A stretch of 64,000 bases of DNA from Nocardia jejuensis NBRC 103114 (GCF_001613145.1 NZ_BDBU01000048.1:58089-122088), one strand, 5' to 3'; shown: positions 8,498 through 18,087, counted from the stretch's first letter. The notes: generated from the sequence alone by a model not told the origin. Numbers and translations: made by a program.

Positions 8498-8524
8498 CCG
8501 CTTCTCCTTCTTCTCCGGGGGGTA

Positions 8525-9481
8525 TTACTTGACGTCGACCTGCACGCGCACGGCACCGTCACCGGTGTTCGCGAGCGCCTGCGAGATCAGGCTGCTGATA
8601 TTGATCTGGGGTCCGGCCGTGCGCGCGGCATCCGCGAGGGGCGCCAATGCGGGGGCGAGAGTCTTCAATTCGGGTCCGGCCTGCTGCAACCAGTCGGTCA
8701 GCTTCGCCAGGAAGGGTGCCAGGCCGTTGCCGTCCACGTAGACCTGTGGGCCGGGGGCACGGTCCACCAGTCTACCGACCGCATCGACCAGCGCTTCGAG
8801 GGACTGCTCGAACTGCAGGAACGCCGGTGCGGCCGTCGCTGTCGCGGCGCCCATCCCGTCCATGTTCGAGGCCGCGACCTGGAAGCTGTTGAGTAGCTGT
8901 GCGATCTTGGGTTCCCGGCTCATGATGGCGGCGGCCAGCAGATCACCGGCGCGGGTCAACCGCGGCATGGCCGAATCCGTGTCGTGGAAGGCGGTGCCGA
9001 GGGTGTCAGCCAGCGAGGCCGCCACCTTCGGATCGAGCTGGTTCATGACCTTGTTGACCAGGCGCGACACCGCGGGAATCGAGAGCGGCGAGGTCACCGT
9101 GGCGGTGTCCAGGCGCTGCCCGTCGCGCAGGTACGGGCCACCGCCGGTCTTGGGCCGGAACTCCACATACGGCTCACCCAGCGCGGAGAGCTGCTCGATG
9201 CTGATCACGCTGTCGGTCGGAAGCTTGCGGTCGGCGTCGATCCGGAATGCCACCTCGATACCGCGAGCATCGCCCTGCACCGAGGTGACCTTGCCGACCC
9301 GCATGCCGGTCAGCAGAATCGGCGAACCCACGCTCAGGCCACCGGAATTCGCCAGCACCATCGAACCGCTGGTGTACTCCGCGAACGGATCCGCGCGCAC
9401 CACGCCGAAGGTCAGGTAGGTCGCGCTCACCACCGTGACGGCGGCGATGCCGCCCAGCGACGCCAGGGGACCCCATTTCAT
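8525..9481 (-). CDS. mceF: MceF, MlaD-domain substrate-binding subunit
   Basis: The product is 318 residues with an N-terminal membrane anchor (residues 5-25), an MlaD/Mce domain near 35-110 (the VGSPILLTGMRVGKVTSV strand pair), and a long helical region that in the family forms part of the tunnel crossing the periplasm-like space. The ATG overlaps the mceE stop as ATGA, showing translational coupling. It is the sixth and last Mce subunit. Confidence 0.93.
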   Translation of the reverse strand: MKWGPLASLGGIAAVTVVSATYLTFGVVRADPFAEYTSGSMVLANSGGLSVGSPILLTGMRVGKVTSVQGDARGIEVAFRIDADRKLPTDSVISIEQLSALGEPYVEFRPKTGGGPYLRDGQRLDTATVTSPLSIPAVSRLVNKVMNQLDPKVAASLADTLGTAFHDTDSAMPRLTRAGDLLAAAIMSREPKIAQLLNSFQVAASNMDGMGAATATAAPAFLQFEQSLEALVDAVGRLVDRAPGPQVYVDGNGLAPFLAKLTDWLQQAGPELKTLAPALAPLADAARTAGPQINISSLISQALANTGDGAVRVQVDVK

Positions 9482-10602
9482 CGCACCGCTCCGATCATGC
9501 GCAGGCCGGCCAGAATATTGGTGACCTGATCGTCCCGAGACACTGAATCCGTGTGCACGCCGGTGATATTCACCTTCGGGCCCTGTTCGACGAACGGAAT
9601 CAGCTTGTCCCGCAACAGCGAGACCAGCAGCGTCAGGTTCGAGGGCACCGAGAGATCCAGCGGCCTGCCCGACACGGCCAGCGGCGCGAACGCCTGCACG
9701 GCGGCATCACCGGAACTCGCCACCGGGCCCAACCACGCCAGCGAGGTGCCGAGCTGACCCAGCACCGTGAAGATCTGTGCCACACCGCGAATCGAGTTGG
9801 TGACCCCGACCAGGGTGTCCACCGACTCCTGACTCAGTTCGTGATCCAGGTAGTCGACGCGATCGTGCAGCACCTGTGCGTTCACACCGAGTCCGTTGAG
9901 CAGGCTGTCCACCGAGTCCAGGTTCGCGGCCAGATCGATCGCGTTGCCCGCCGCGTTCTGCGCGATGCGCTTGGTCTCGTTCGGGTCCTGGGGCAGCACC
10001 GCGTTGAAGCGCTCGATGATGTCCTGCAACTGATTCACCGCGCCGCCCTGGGTGAAGGCGGCCAGCGCGGCCATGGTGTCCTCGAGCTGAACCGGCGGGC
10101 GGGTGCGCTCCTGGGGGATGGTGCCGCCGTCCTTCAGCAGCGAGGAGAAGCCGTCGGGCGGGGTGGTCAGCGCCAGGTGGATATCGCCCAGGACGGTGTT
10201 CTGGCGCAGCTCGGCCACGGTCGTGGTGGGCAGCTGCACCCTGGTGGAGATCTCCGCGTCCACCACGACGAATCCGCCGCGGCCGTTCGAATGCGCCGAA
10301 TCCACCACGCGCACACCGAGAACCGTGCCCACCTGGGCGCCGTTCGCGATCACCTTGGCGCGGGCGGGCAGGTTCAGGACATTGCCGAACTCGATGTGCA
10401 CGCGATAGGTCGGACCCGAGACCGTGGTGCCGGGGACCGGGACCGAGGACGGGTCGAAGGCACAGCCGCCGATACCCGCGAGCAGACCCGCGGCCAGCAC
10501 GGCGGCGCCGGCGCGCCGGACGGTCGACGGTCGCGCGGAGCGGGATGTCGACGGGCCCGCCGCATCGGTGTCGAGCCGGAATTCCCAGCGTCCGAATCTC
10601 AT
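9478..10602 (-). CDS. mceE: MceE, lipoprotein Mce subunit
   Basis: The product is 374 residues. A positively charged N-terminus and a hydrophobic stretch lead to IGGC with Cys47 in lipobox position, so this is the lipid-anchored subunit of the six, as in LprK-type MceE proteins. The MlaD domain follows (YRVHIEFGNVLNLPARAKV, then GAQVGTVLGVRV), with a helical C-terminal part. ATGA overlaps on both sides join it to mceD and mceF. A longer frame extends upstream but overlaps mceD heavily; the start at 10602 is preferred. Confidence 0.93.
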   Translation of the reverse strand: MRFGRWEFRLDTDAAGPSTSRSARPSTVRRAGAAVLAAGLLAGIGGCAFDPSSVPVPGTTVSGPTYRVHIEFGNVLNLPARAKVIANGAQVGTVLGVRVVDSAHSNGRGGFVVVDAEISTRVQLPTTTVAELRQNTVLGDIHLALTTPPDGFSSLLKDGGTIPQERTRPPVQLEDTMAALAAFTQGGAVNQLQDIIERFNAVLPQDPNETKRIAQNAAGNAIDLAANLDSVDSLLNGLGVNAQVLHDRVDYLDHELSQESVDTLVGVTNSIRGVAQIFTVLGQLGTSLAWLGPVASSGDAAVQAFAPLAVSGRPLDLSVPSNLTLLVSLLRDKLIPFVEQGPKVNITGVHTDSVSRDDQVTNILAGLRMIGAVR

Positions 10603-11681
10603 CGCGTTCCTGCCATTCCGAGGACGAGCGGTACCAGCGGCACGTTCACCAGACCGTCCGCGGCGGTCGCGCAGCCACCGGGCTGCAGGGCGTTCACGGC
10701 CGCGCATACCTGCTCGGCCTGCGGCGCGGGCAGGGCCGCGCGCGGGGAACCGTAGGTCATGCCCGAACCCATGAGCGACTGCGCGGCGTTCGTGACCGCC
10801 GGGAGCTTGAGCATGATCTCCGAGAGCGAGCCGACATTGGCGCGCAGCAGGCGCACCAGCGGGAGGGTGTCGTCCAGCGCGCGCATGATCGGATCACCGA
10901 CGATGGTCACCAGATCGTTGAGCATGGGCAGCGCCTCACCGAGGCGATCGATCAATTCCGCACCGGGACCGATCAATTCGGTGCTCGCGTCGTTCAGCGC
11001 GGGGGCCAGGCGCAGCAGCATGGAACGCAGATCGCCCCAGTGCTGCTCGACCTTCTCACCGACCGAGGCGAAGGCGTCGAAGATGCCCACCAGATGTCCG
11101 ATGTCCGCATCCGGTTGCGCCAGAGCCGAACCCAGCTTCTTCACGATCGCGTTGATCTGCGGTCCGGCGCCGGCGGTGGCGGCGTCCAGGCCGGACAGCC
11201 CGCGCTCGAGCGCGTCCGGAGCCGAGGCCTGCTGCAGTTGCGCGGACAGATCCGCGAGCGCGGTCAGCGTCTCGGTGATGCTCTTGGGCGTCAGGGTCTT
11301 GCTGATGCACCGGGAGGGCTCCCAGTGCGCGGCGTTCTTGCCGCTGAACAGCACCGCCAGATTCCGGTCCGCCACAATGGAATCGGCGACCGTGGTGGCG
11401 GCGGCGTCCGCGTACACCGGAATTTTCGCGTCCACCGAGAACTGGACCTTCACCTTGGGACCGTCGGATTCGATGGAATCGACAGTGCCCACCGCGATTC
11501 CGCGCATGGTCACCTTGTTGCCCACGTACAGGCCGACGGCATCGGGCATGACCGCGCAGTACGCCTGCGTCTTCTTCATCGGATCGAAGTAGAGGAAGTA
11601 GCCGACCACCGCGAGCACCGCGACCAGCACCGCACCGGCGATGGACATGAAGGCCTGGGATCCGAGCATGCGCTTGAACAT
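10599..11681 (-). CDS. mceD: MceD, MlaD-domain subunit
   Basis: The product is 360 residues: a membrane anchor at residues 9-30 (SIAGAVLVAVLAVVGYFLYF), the Mce domain near 38-120 (GLYVGNKVTMRGIAVGTVDSI), a helical barrel region, and a C-terminal segment with paired cysteines (QVCAAVNALQPGGC). It starts at 11681 with a TGATG overlap on the mceC stop and ends in an ATGA overlap with mceE. Confidence 0.93.
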   Translation of the reverse strand: MFKRMLGSQAFMSIAGAVLVAVLAVVGYFLYFDPMKKTQAYCAVMPDAVGLYVGNKVTMRGIAVGTVDSIESDGPKVKVQFSVDAKIPVYADAAATTVADSIVADRNLAVLFSGKNAAHWEPSRCISKTLTPKSITETLTALADLSAQLQQASAPDALERGLSGLDAATAGAGPQINAIVKKLGSALAQPDADIGHLVGIFDAFASVGEKVEQHWGDLRSMLLRLAPALNDASTELIGPGAELIDRLGEALPMLNDLVTIVGDPIMRALDDTLPLVRLLRANVGSLSEIMLKLPAVTNAAQSLMGSGMTYGSPRAALPAPQAEQVCAAVNALQPGGCATAADGLVNVPLVPLVLGMAGTR

Positions 11682-12703
11682 CAGCAGTCCTTCCCGGGCA
11701 TCGGAATGCACACCTGCGGCAACGTCACGGTCTGGCCGGACTGGTCCACCGTCACCCCGTCCTCGGGGATCACCAGGTCGGACAATTTCTTCTGAAGTCC
11801 CTGTGCGGCATCGAGAGTCGGCTGAAAACGCGCGCCCAGCTGTTCGAGCTGGGTGATGGCGTCGTTCAGCTTGGGCTTCAGCGATTCGTCCCACGCGGGT
11901 GCCGCGCCGGCCAGACGGCCGACCACGTCGCTGAGCAGCCGCAGCGCCTCGGCCATCTCGGTGTGCTTGTCCGCGAGCACCGTGACCAGCAGATTCGCAT
12001 TGTCCATCAGACGGCCCAGATCGCGCTTCGCGCCGTCGTACATGGTCACGTACTCATCGGCCACCGCGACCGCATCGGAGACCTGGGAGCGTTGACGATC
12101 CAGGGCGTCCACGTAATTGCTCACCGTCCGCAGCGTGGTGCGCAGGCTGTCCGGCGCGCCGTCGAGCGAATCCCCCAGGGCGGCGAGGTTCTGGTTCAGG
12201 GACTTGCCGTCGATCTTCGCCAGCGGGGCGGCAGCGTCCTGGAACGTCTCGACCAGGCTGTAGGGCAGGCGAACTCGATCCACGGGGATCGGGAGCGAAC
12301 CCAGCGCCCGGTCACCGGCCGGGAACAGCGCCACGTAGTGACCGCCGACGATGGTGAGCATGCGGATGTCCAGGGAGCTCTTGTCCCCCACGAACACATC
12401 GGAATTCACGGTGAAGCGCATGATCACCCGGTCCGGCATCAGCTCGAGCGATTTCACCTCACCGACCGAGATACCGGCGACACGCACGTCATCGCCGGCC
12501 TTCACCGACTGCGCCTCGGACAGCTCGGCGGTGTAGGTGTGCTTGCCGAACGGAATCACGTACAGCGCACCGGCGGCCAGTAGGCCCAGCACGACCAGCA
12601 CCGCGCCGATCACACCGAGTCGCAGCTCACGCCGCTTGGTGGTGGCCTCGTCGACGACCCGATCGTCGCCGAACAACCGGCGAGGCAGTCTCATCCGTTG
12701 CAT
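11681..12703 (-). CDS. mceC: MceC, MlaD-domain subunit
   Basis: The product is about 340 residues. A basic N-terminus precedes the membrane helix (GVIGAVLVVLGLLAAGALYV); the Mce domain has VKAGDDVRVAGISVGEVKSL and is followed by long helices. It ends in CIPMPGKDC, a Cys-containing tail also seen in other MceC proteins. The start is uncertain: ATG 12703 has AGGTGG four bases upstream, while ATG 12694 gives the ATGA overlap with mceB that recurs in this operon. Either gives the same domains. Confidence 0.92.
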   Translation of the reverse strand: MQRMRLPRRLFGDDRVVDEATTKRRELRLGVIGAVLVVLGLLAAGALYVIPFGKHTYTAELSEAQSVKAGDDVRVAGISVGEVKSLELMPDRVIMRFTVNSDVFVGDKSSLDIRMLTIVGGHYVALFPAGDRALGSLPIPVDRVRLPYSLVETFQDAAAPLAKIDGKSLNQNLAALGDSLDGAPDSLRTTLRTVSNYVDALDRQRSQVSDAVAVADEYVTMYDGAKRDLGRLMDNANLLVTVLADKHTEMAEALRLLSDVVGRLAGAAPAWDESLKPKLNDAITQLEQLGARFQPTLDAAQGLQKKLSDLVIPEDGVTVDQSGQTVTLPQVCIPMPGKDC

Positions 12704-13689
12704 ATCGCCACCTGCTGTCCCGAAATCAGCACCTTCACCACGGATGGCACATCGGCGTTTCCCTTGCTGCACACCGGCTTCCAGCCACTCGGGCTCGCCG
12801 GCAGCGACGCGTCGGCCGCACCCAGCACCGCGGGCAGACGGGTGAACACGTCCACCGCCTCCTTGGCGTCGGGGAAGATCCGGCGGATCAGGGCGTCCAC
12901 ATCGCTACCGCTGGAAATACCCAGGGTGCGCAGCAGATTGTCGATCGGCCGCAGCACCGACGGCGCGGTCAGCGCGAACTGCGCCAGGCCGCCGATGTTC
13001 TGCTGCAGGGCTTCGAAGATGTCGGACAGCTGGGCGAGCAGCGGCACCAGGTAGTGCACGCGACCGGCCAGACGGTCCGACAGATCCGACATATTGCGGA
13101 TCAGCGTCCAGATCACCTGCTGGCGGTTGTCCACATGGGCGGCGAGCTTGCCGATGGCGTCCATGGCCGGTCCGACACCGCTGCCGTCACCCTCGATCAG
13201 GGCGACCATGCTGGCGCTGAACTGATTGATCGCCTCGGGAGAAATGGTGGCCAGCACCGGCTTCAGGCCGTTGAAAAGGCTCGTCACGTCGAAGGACGGG
13301 ACCGTGTGCTCGAGGTCGATCCGCGCGCCCGCCGCGATCCGGTTACCCGGCTGCGGCTGCTGCTGCAGATCGATGTACCGCTGCCCGGTGAGATTCTGAT
13401 AGCGGATGGCGAGCTTGCTGTTGTCGTACACCGGGGCATCGGTCTTGACCGACACGCCCACGCGCGCCGACGTGCCCTCCAGTTCGATGCTCTTCACCTT
13501 GCCGACCTGCACGCCGTACATGCGCACGTCATCGCCGACCTTGAGGCCGTTGGCATCGGCGAACAGCGCGTCGTGGTTCTGCGTCGAGCCCGACACGGGT
13601 CGCTGAATCGCGGTCAGCACCAACATGAGCACCACCACGATCACGCCCGCGAACAGCGCCAGCCGCCATGCGGCACCCTTCACGCTCAT
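12691..13689 (-). CDS. mceB: MceB, MlaD-domain subunit
   Basis: The product is 332 residues: a membrane helix near 8-28, then the Mce domain (GLKVGDDVRMYGVQVGKVKSI and GQRYIDLQQ), then a helical region and a C-terminal domain with VCSKGNADV and ICNG cysteines that may pair. The ATGA overlap with mceA at 13686-13689 shows translational coupling. It belongs to the hexameric Mce shuttle. Confidence 0.93.
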   Translation of the reverse strand: MSVKGAAWRLALFAGVIVVVLMLVLTAIQRPVSGSTQNHDALFADANGLKVGDDVRMYGVQVGKVKSIELEGTSARVGVSVKTDAPVYDNSKLAIRYQNLTGQRYIDLQQQPQPGNRIAAGARIDLEHTVPSFDVTSLFNGLKPVLATISPEAINQFSASMVALIEGDGSGVGPAMDAIGKLAAHVDNRQQVIWTLIRNMSDLSDRLAGRVHYLVPLLAQLSDIFEALQQNIGGLAQFALTAPSVLRPIDNLLRTLGISSGSDVDALIRRIFPDAKEAVDVFTRLPAVLGAADASLPASPSGWKPVCSKGNADVPSVVKVLISGQQVAICNG

Positions 13690-14714
13690 CGCGCACCTCC
13701 CAGCAGCGGCACCGCGATACCGGGCACGCCGCGCAGTTCCACCTCGACGTTCAGCACCGGGCCCTGGCCGTTGTCCGGCATGGCCGCCCGCAGTCGCTCG
13801 AGCAGCGCGCGCAGGTCGATACCGGACTGCTGCGGATTCGGCACCATCTGGGTGAGCGCGGTCAGCACCGGCACCAGCATGTCGGTGGCGCCGGACAACT
13901 GAGTTCCGGCCTGGCCCAGCGTGTTCGACAGCGCGGGCAGCAGTTGGCCGGTGACGATGGCCAGACCCTGATCGTAGGAGTCCCGATTCTGTTGCAGGCG
14001 TTGAATACTGCGCAGCAGATCGACCACCTGCACTGTGGCGCCCGCGAATCGGCCGCCGCCGTCGAAGGCCGGGCCGAGTTCGCCGAACAGCTGCGACAGC
14101 GGCATCTTCTGGTTGTTCGCGATGGTGGTCTGCGCGGTGATCAGGGCCTGCACCAGCGGGGTGAGCGCCTTGGTGTCGGCCGCGGCCTGCGCGATGACCG
14201 AGGCCATCTGCGGTGTCAGCACCGAACCGCCGACCTGCGACATGCTGCGCAGGATCGAACCCATGGTGGCGTCGTACACCGCGGTGGCGTTGCCGCCGGT
14301 GAGGTCGATCGTGGTCCCGCTGCGCAGCGGAGCGCCGCCCGGCCCCTTGCGCAGATCGATCTCGCTGATGCCGAAAAGGTTCGCGGGGGCGTAATCCACC
14401 AGCAGGCTGTCGTCCAGACCGAAGAGCCGGGAATCGTCCAGTCGCAAGTCGATTCGCTGCGTACCCCTGAGGTCGGGCGAGATCTCGGTGACCTTGCCGA
14501 TCAGCACGCCGTTGATCCGCACATCGGTGCCGACCAGCACGCCGTCGCCGATCTGCTCGGTGCGCAGGGAGACGGCTATGCCCTCCTCGGATTTCTGCGA
14601 GCGGTACAGCAGCGTGCCCAGCCCGAGGACCACCACCAGTCCGAGCGCGACCGCGCCGACGACCATCGAGCGGCGGCGATCGACAGCCACGCCCGGCATT
14701 GCGTAATTCGGCAT
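13686..14714 (-). CDS. mceA: MceA, MlaD-domain subunit
   Basis: The product is 342 residues: a membrane anchor near 17-37 (VVGAVALGLVVVLGLGTLLY), an Mce domain near 45-125 (DGVLVGTDVRINGVLIGKVTEI), and a helical C-terminal half. It begins three bases after the yrbEB stop. The N-terminal sequence is not close to what I recall of M. tuberculosis Mce1A-Mce4A, so I cannot say which mce class this is. Mce proteins deliver lipids such as sterols or fatty acids to the YrbE permease. Confidence 0.93.
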   Translation of the reverse strand: MPNYAMPGVAVDRRRSMVVGAVALGLVVVLGLGTLLYRSQKSEEGIAVSLRTEQIGDGVLVGTDVRINGVLIGKVTEISPDLRGTQRIDLRLDDSRLFGLDDSLLVDYAPANLFGISEIDLRKGPGGAPLRSGTTIDLTGGNATAVYDATMGSILRSMSQVGGSVLTPQMASVIAQAAADTKALTPLVQALITAQTTIANNQKMPLSQLFGELGPAFDGGGRFAGATVQVVDLLRSIQRLQQNRDSYDQGLAIVTGQLLPALSNTLGQAGTQLSGATDMLVPVLTALTQMVPNPQQSGIDLRALLERLRAAMPDNGQGPVLNVEVELRGVPGIAVPLLGGAR

Positions 14715-14717
14715 CCC

Positions 14718-15581
14718 CTACCCCGTGAACGTAATCGCCGAGTTGAAGCCCCACAGTCCGAGGGACAGCACCATGTCCAGCGCGATGATCGCGACCGAAC
14801 TGGCGCGCACCGCCTTTCCGGAGGCGATGCCGACGCCCTCCGGACCGCCGGTGGCGAAAAAGCCGTAGTAGCAATGGATCAGGATCACCACGACCGCGAA
14901 GATCGCCACCTTCACCACCGCGGCGATCACGTCGAACCCGGAGACGAACTGGAAGAAATAGTGGTCGTACACACCCGCGGCGGAGCCGTGCACCAGCGTG
15001 ATCAGCCCGCGGCACGACGCGTAGGACAGGATCAGCGCGATCAGGAAGGTCGGGACGATGGCGACCGCGCCGGCCAGCACGCGGGTGGTCACCACGAACG
15101 GCACCGAGCGCAGACCCAGCGATTCGATCGCGTCGATCTCCTCGCTGATGCGCATCGAGCCGATCTCCGCGGTCATGCGGCAGCCCGCCTGCGCGGCGAA
15201 CCCGATGGCCGCCACGATCGGCGCGAGCTCACGGGTGGTCGCGTAGGCCGACACCAGACCGGTGACCGGGCCCATTCCCAGCATGTCCAGGGTCGCGAAG
15301 GACTCGACCGCGACCGACGCGCCCATGACCATGCCCAGCACGATCATCATCGGGACGGTGCCGCCACCCACGATGATCGAGCCGCGACCCCAGGTCATGT
15401 TCGTGATGGCGCGCATGGTCTCGTCGCGGTAGCGCTGGAGCGTCAACGGAATCGACGAGAGCACCTGCCATACGAAGGACAGCACGAAGCCCAGCCCCTC
15501 GACCCGGCGGAAGAGCAGACCGCGCTTGCGGTAGAAGCGCGCGAACCAGCCCAGCCCCTTGGGCACGTAGGTCGCGGACAT
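14718..15581 (-). CDS. yrbEB: YrbEB, MlaE-type permease subunit
   Basis: The product is 287 residues with five or six membrane helices and the MlaE signature between them (EIGSMRISEEIDAIESLG). With YrbEA it forms the permease core of the Mce ABC importer; the ATPase (MceG) is normally encoded elsewhere and is not in the window. The ATG at 15581 overlaps the yrbEA stop as TGATG. Confidence 0.95.
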   Translation of the reverse strand: MSATYVPKGLGWFARFYRKRGLLFRRVEGLGFVLSFVWQVLSSIPLTLQRYRDETMRAITNMTWGRGSIIVGGGTVPMMIVLGMVMGASVAVESFATLDMLGMGPVTGLVSAYATTRELAPIVAAIGFAAQAGCRMTAEIGSMRISEEIDAIESLGLRSVPFVVTTRVLAGAVAIVPTFLIALILSYASCRGLITLVHGSAAGVYDHYFFQFVSGFDVIAAVVKVAIFAVVVILIHCYYGFFATGGPEGVGIASGKAVRASSVAIIALDMVLSLGLWGFNSAITFTG

Positions 15582-16519
15582 CACGCCAGCCTTGTCGGGA
15601 GGAACATGGCGGTGATCTGGGTGGCGACCAGGTTCACGGTCACGATGGACACCACCGACAGGACCACCGCGGCGTTGACGGCATCGGCGACGCCACGCGG
15701 GCCGCCCTTGGCCTCGAGGCCGCGCTGACAGGCGATGATCACGACGATGAAGCCGAAGATCACGGCCTTGAGCAGCGACACCCAGACATCGGCGGTGGTG
15801 GTGAAGGAGCCGAAGGTGGCCCAGTAGCTGCCGGGCGTCACGTTCTGGCCGCCGATGGCGACCATGTATCCGGCGAGCACGCCGACGAAGATGATCAGCA
15901 CGTTCAGCAGCGGGGCCACCACGACCATGGCCACCAGGCGCGGAATCACCAGGCGGTCGATCGGGCTGATGCCCATGGTGTGCAGCGCGTCGATCTCCTC
16001 GCGGATGGTGCGTGCGCCCAGATCGGCGGCCAGCGCCGCCGCACCCGCGCCGCCGAGCAGGAAGCCGGTGGCCAGCGGTGCGCCCTGCTTGATGACGCCC
16101 AGGCCGCCGGTCGCGCCGAGCAGCGAATCCGCGCCGAGGGTGTGAATGAGGTTGCCGACCTGCACCGAGACGATGACGCCGAACGGAATGGCCATCAGGA
16201 CGGCGGGAATCGCCGTGACCGTGATCAGCCGCCAGGCCTGCAGGATGGCTTCCTTCCACTGGAAGGTGCCGCGCGCGATGCCGGTGAAGGTTCCGATCAC
16301 GGCCGCCTGCGCGATTCCGGCCGCCCGGCCGAAGGTGCGCAGCGAGGACACCGCGGTGGTGGAGAAGTTGTCACGCACGATGCGCACCGCGGAATTCTTG
16401 CGGCGTACCGGCTTGCGGCGCACGTTCTCAGGTCGCGCGGCGGGGTCGTTCGGATCGCCGGCCGAGCCGTTGCCCACAGTGCCGTTGCCCACAGTGCTCT
16501 CGGGGAGCGCCCGCGTCAT
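15581..16519 (-). CDS. yrbEA: YrbEA, MlaE-type permease subunit
   Basis: The product is 312 residues. About 60 N-terminal residues are polar and basic, including a tandem VGNGTVGNGS, so this subunit carries an unusually long cytoplasmic tail; a start further in cannot be excluded because the ribosome site before 16519 is weak. Five or six membrane helices follow, with the MlaE motif TIREEIDALHTMGISP. It is the first gene of the ten-gene mce operon, whose control region lies in 16520-16899. Confidence 0.93.
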   Translation of the reverse strand: MTRALPESTVGNGTVGNGSAGDPNDPAARPENVRRKPVRRKNSAVRIVRDNFSTTAVSSLRTFGRAAGIAQAAVIGTFTGIARGTFQWKEAILQAWRLITVTAIPAVLMAIPFGVIVSVQVGNLIHTLGADSLLGATGGLGVIKQGAPLATGFLLGGAGAAALAADLGARTIREEIDALHTMGISPIDRLVIPRLVAMVVVAPLLNVLIIFVGVLAGYMVAIGGQNVTPGSYWATFGSFTTTADVWVSLLKAVIFGFIVVIIACQRGLEAKGGPRGVADAVNAAVVLSVVSIVTVNLVATQITAMFLPTRLA

Positions 16520-16610
16520 GCCGCGACTGCTTGTTCGAGGCGTCGGAATCGACGCCGGGTGACGAGCTTCAAATTTTCTTCTCCGTGATCGGCAACACTG
16601 CCTGCCCTCA

Positions 16611-16639
16611 AAGCTAATGGTTACCGAGAGTTACAACAA
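16611..16639 (-). promoter_or_regulatory. Candidate proximal promoter of the mce operon
   Basis: On the minus strand TTGTTG (16639-16634) and TAGCTT (16616-16611) are 17 bases apart, about 90 bases upstream of the yrbEA start. The -35 box is weak. Confidence 0.35.
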
Positions 16640-16694
16640 ATCGGTTGGACGTGTGATCCAGGCCCCTGAGTTACTTATCAGTACCAATGACGAA

Positions 16695-16750
16695 GAACCC
16701 GTTCAGCGGGCTATCACCGCATGTAAACGGGCATTCTAGAACGTGTTATC
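16695..16750. promoter_or_regulatory. Two KstR-like operators upstream of the mce operon
   Basis: TAGAACGTGTTATC (16737-16750) fits the KstR consensus TnnAACnnGTTnnA at all but the last position. The perfect inverted repeat GAACCCGTTC (16695-16704) holds the same AAC-NN-GTT core, 42 bp away (four helical turns). On the minus strand the first overlaps a TAGAAT -10-like box (16738-16733), a position suited to repression. The rest of the 380-bp region 16520-16899 holds no gene. Confidence 0.5.
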
Positions 16751-16899
16751 AGAGTGGATCGGCTATGGATATGACCTGGGACACCCAGTCGGCGAACGCT
16801 TGGCGAGCCCCTTTCGAGGGGGAGAGCCATACCCAAACCAAAAATGAGTGAACTAGCAGCTACCCAACCTGAGAGGTCCGTTCGGACGCTCGCACCGCG

Positions 16900-18003
16900 T
16901 CAGGGACTGACGGCCAGGAACACGAAGCCCGCGAACAACACCAGGTGCACGCAGCCCTGAAGCAGCGTCGCGCGGCCCGGCACCACCGTGAGCACACCGA
17001 CCACCACGGTCAGCGCGAGCAACACCATCTGAGTGGCCCCGAGCCCGAGCATGAGCGGACCCTCGATCCAGATCGAGGCCACCGCGATCGCCGGAATGGT
17101 CAGGCCGATGCTGGCCATGGCCGAGCCCAGCGCCAGATTCAGGCTGATCTGCACTCGATCGCGGCGCGCGGCGCGCACGGCCGCGATGGTCTCGGGCAGC
17201 AGCACCAGCAACGCGATCACCACACCGACCGCGGACTGCGGCAGTCCCGCCGCGGCGATGCCGGATTCGATGGACGGGGTATCGAGCTTCGCGAGACCGA
17301 CCACGCCGACCAGCGCGACCAACAGCAGACCCAGACTCAGCAGCGCCTGCCGCCCGGTCGGCGGTTCCTCGTGATCGGCGACGGCATCGATCTCGATATC
17401 ACCCTCGGCCGAGCCCTCCACCGGGAGGAAGTCACCCGGATGCCGCACGGTCTGCACCATGACGAACACGACGTAGAGCACGAGCGAGGCGACCGCCGCG
17501 AAGATCAACTGCGAGGCGCTGAACACCGGGCCCGGCTCGCTGGTGGTGAAGGTCGGCAGCACCAGGGTCAGCGTGGCGAGGGTGGCGACCGTGGCCAGCG
17601 CCGCGCCGGTGCCCTCGGAATTGAAGACCGCGATCCGTCGCCGAGCAGCACCCACCAGCAGCGACAGCCCGAAAATGCCGTTGCACGTGATCATGACCGC
17701 CGCGAACACGGTGTCGCGGGCCAGGGAGGCCGCCTTCTCGCCGCTGGAGAGCATGAGCGTCACGATCAAGCCGACCTCGATGATGGTCACGGCCACCGCC
17801 AGAATGAGCGAGCCGAACGGTTCACCGACCCGGTGCGCCACGGTCTCGGCGTGGTGCACGGCCGACAACACCGCTCCGACCAGCGCCGCGGTCACCAGCG
17901 TGACCATTACCGGCCCGAGTTCATGACCCCAGGACAACGCCAGCAGCACAGCGGCCAACAGGGGGACGATCACGGACCAATAGCGCGTGCAGAAGCGGAC
18001 CAT
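16900..18003 (-). CDS. chaA: Calcium/cation-proton antiporter, ChaA type
   Basis: The product is 367 residues with about eleven membrane helices. The CaCA-family signature appears twice: an early repeat with GEPFGSLILAVAVTIIEVGL and a later one with LLVLLPETIAAVRAA, each holding the key acidic residue (Glu in IIEVG and in LLPET). This matches ChaA Na+/Ca2+-H+ antiporters, which export cations at alkaline pH. The acidic loop between the halves (EGSAEGDIEIDAVADHEE) is cytoplasmic. The ATG at 18003 is chosen because AACGAT lies six bases before it (leaderless type); an ATG at 18033 adds ten residues. Confidence 0.87.
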   Translation of the reverse strand: MVRFCTRYWSVIVPLLAAVLLALSWGHELGPVMVTLVTAALVGAVLSAVHHAETVAHRVGEPFGSLILAVAVTIIEVGLIVTLMLSSGEKAASLARDTVFAAVMITCNGIFGLSLLVGAARRRIAVFNSEGTGAALATVATLATLTLVLPTFTTSEPGPVFSASQLIFAAVASLVLYVVFVMVQTVRHPGDFLPVEGSAEGDIEIDAVADHEEPPTGRQALLSLGLLLVALVGVVGLAKLDTPSIESGIAAAGLPQSAVGVVIALLVLLPETIAAVRAARRDRVQISLNLALGSAMASIGLTIPAIAVASIWIEGPLMLGLGATQMVLLALTVVVGVLTVVPGRATLLQGCVHLVLFAGFVFLAVSP

Positions 18004-18087
18004 ACTCCCATCGTTCCAGCAAATTGTTCGCATTCACCGCAAAACGAGAGCCATGCCTCCCCGCCGGGGTGGCGGGCATGAGCGGAA

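Noticed and set aside
10545..11795. Long plus-strand frames opposite the mce genes and others opposite dehydrogenase and phosphorylase genes
   Set aside because: They are antisense shadows: Arg/His/Gly-rich translations, no family similarity and full overlap with well-supported genes.
12704..12772. Longer MceC start at 12772
   Set aside because: It would overlap mceB by more than 80 bases and lacks a ribosome site; nearer starts fit the coupled operon.
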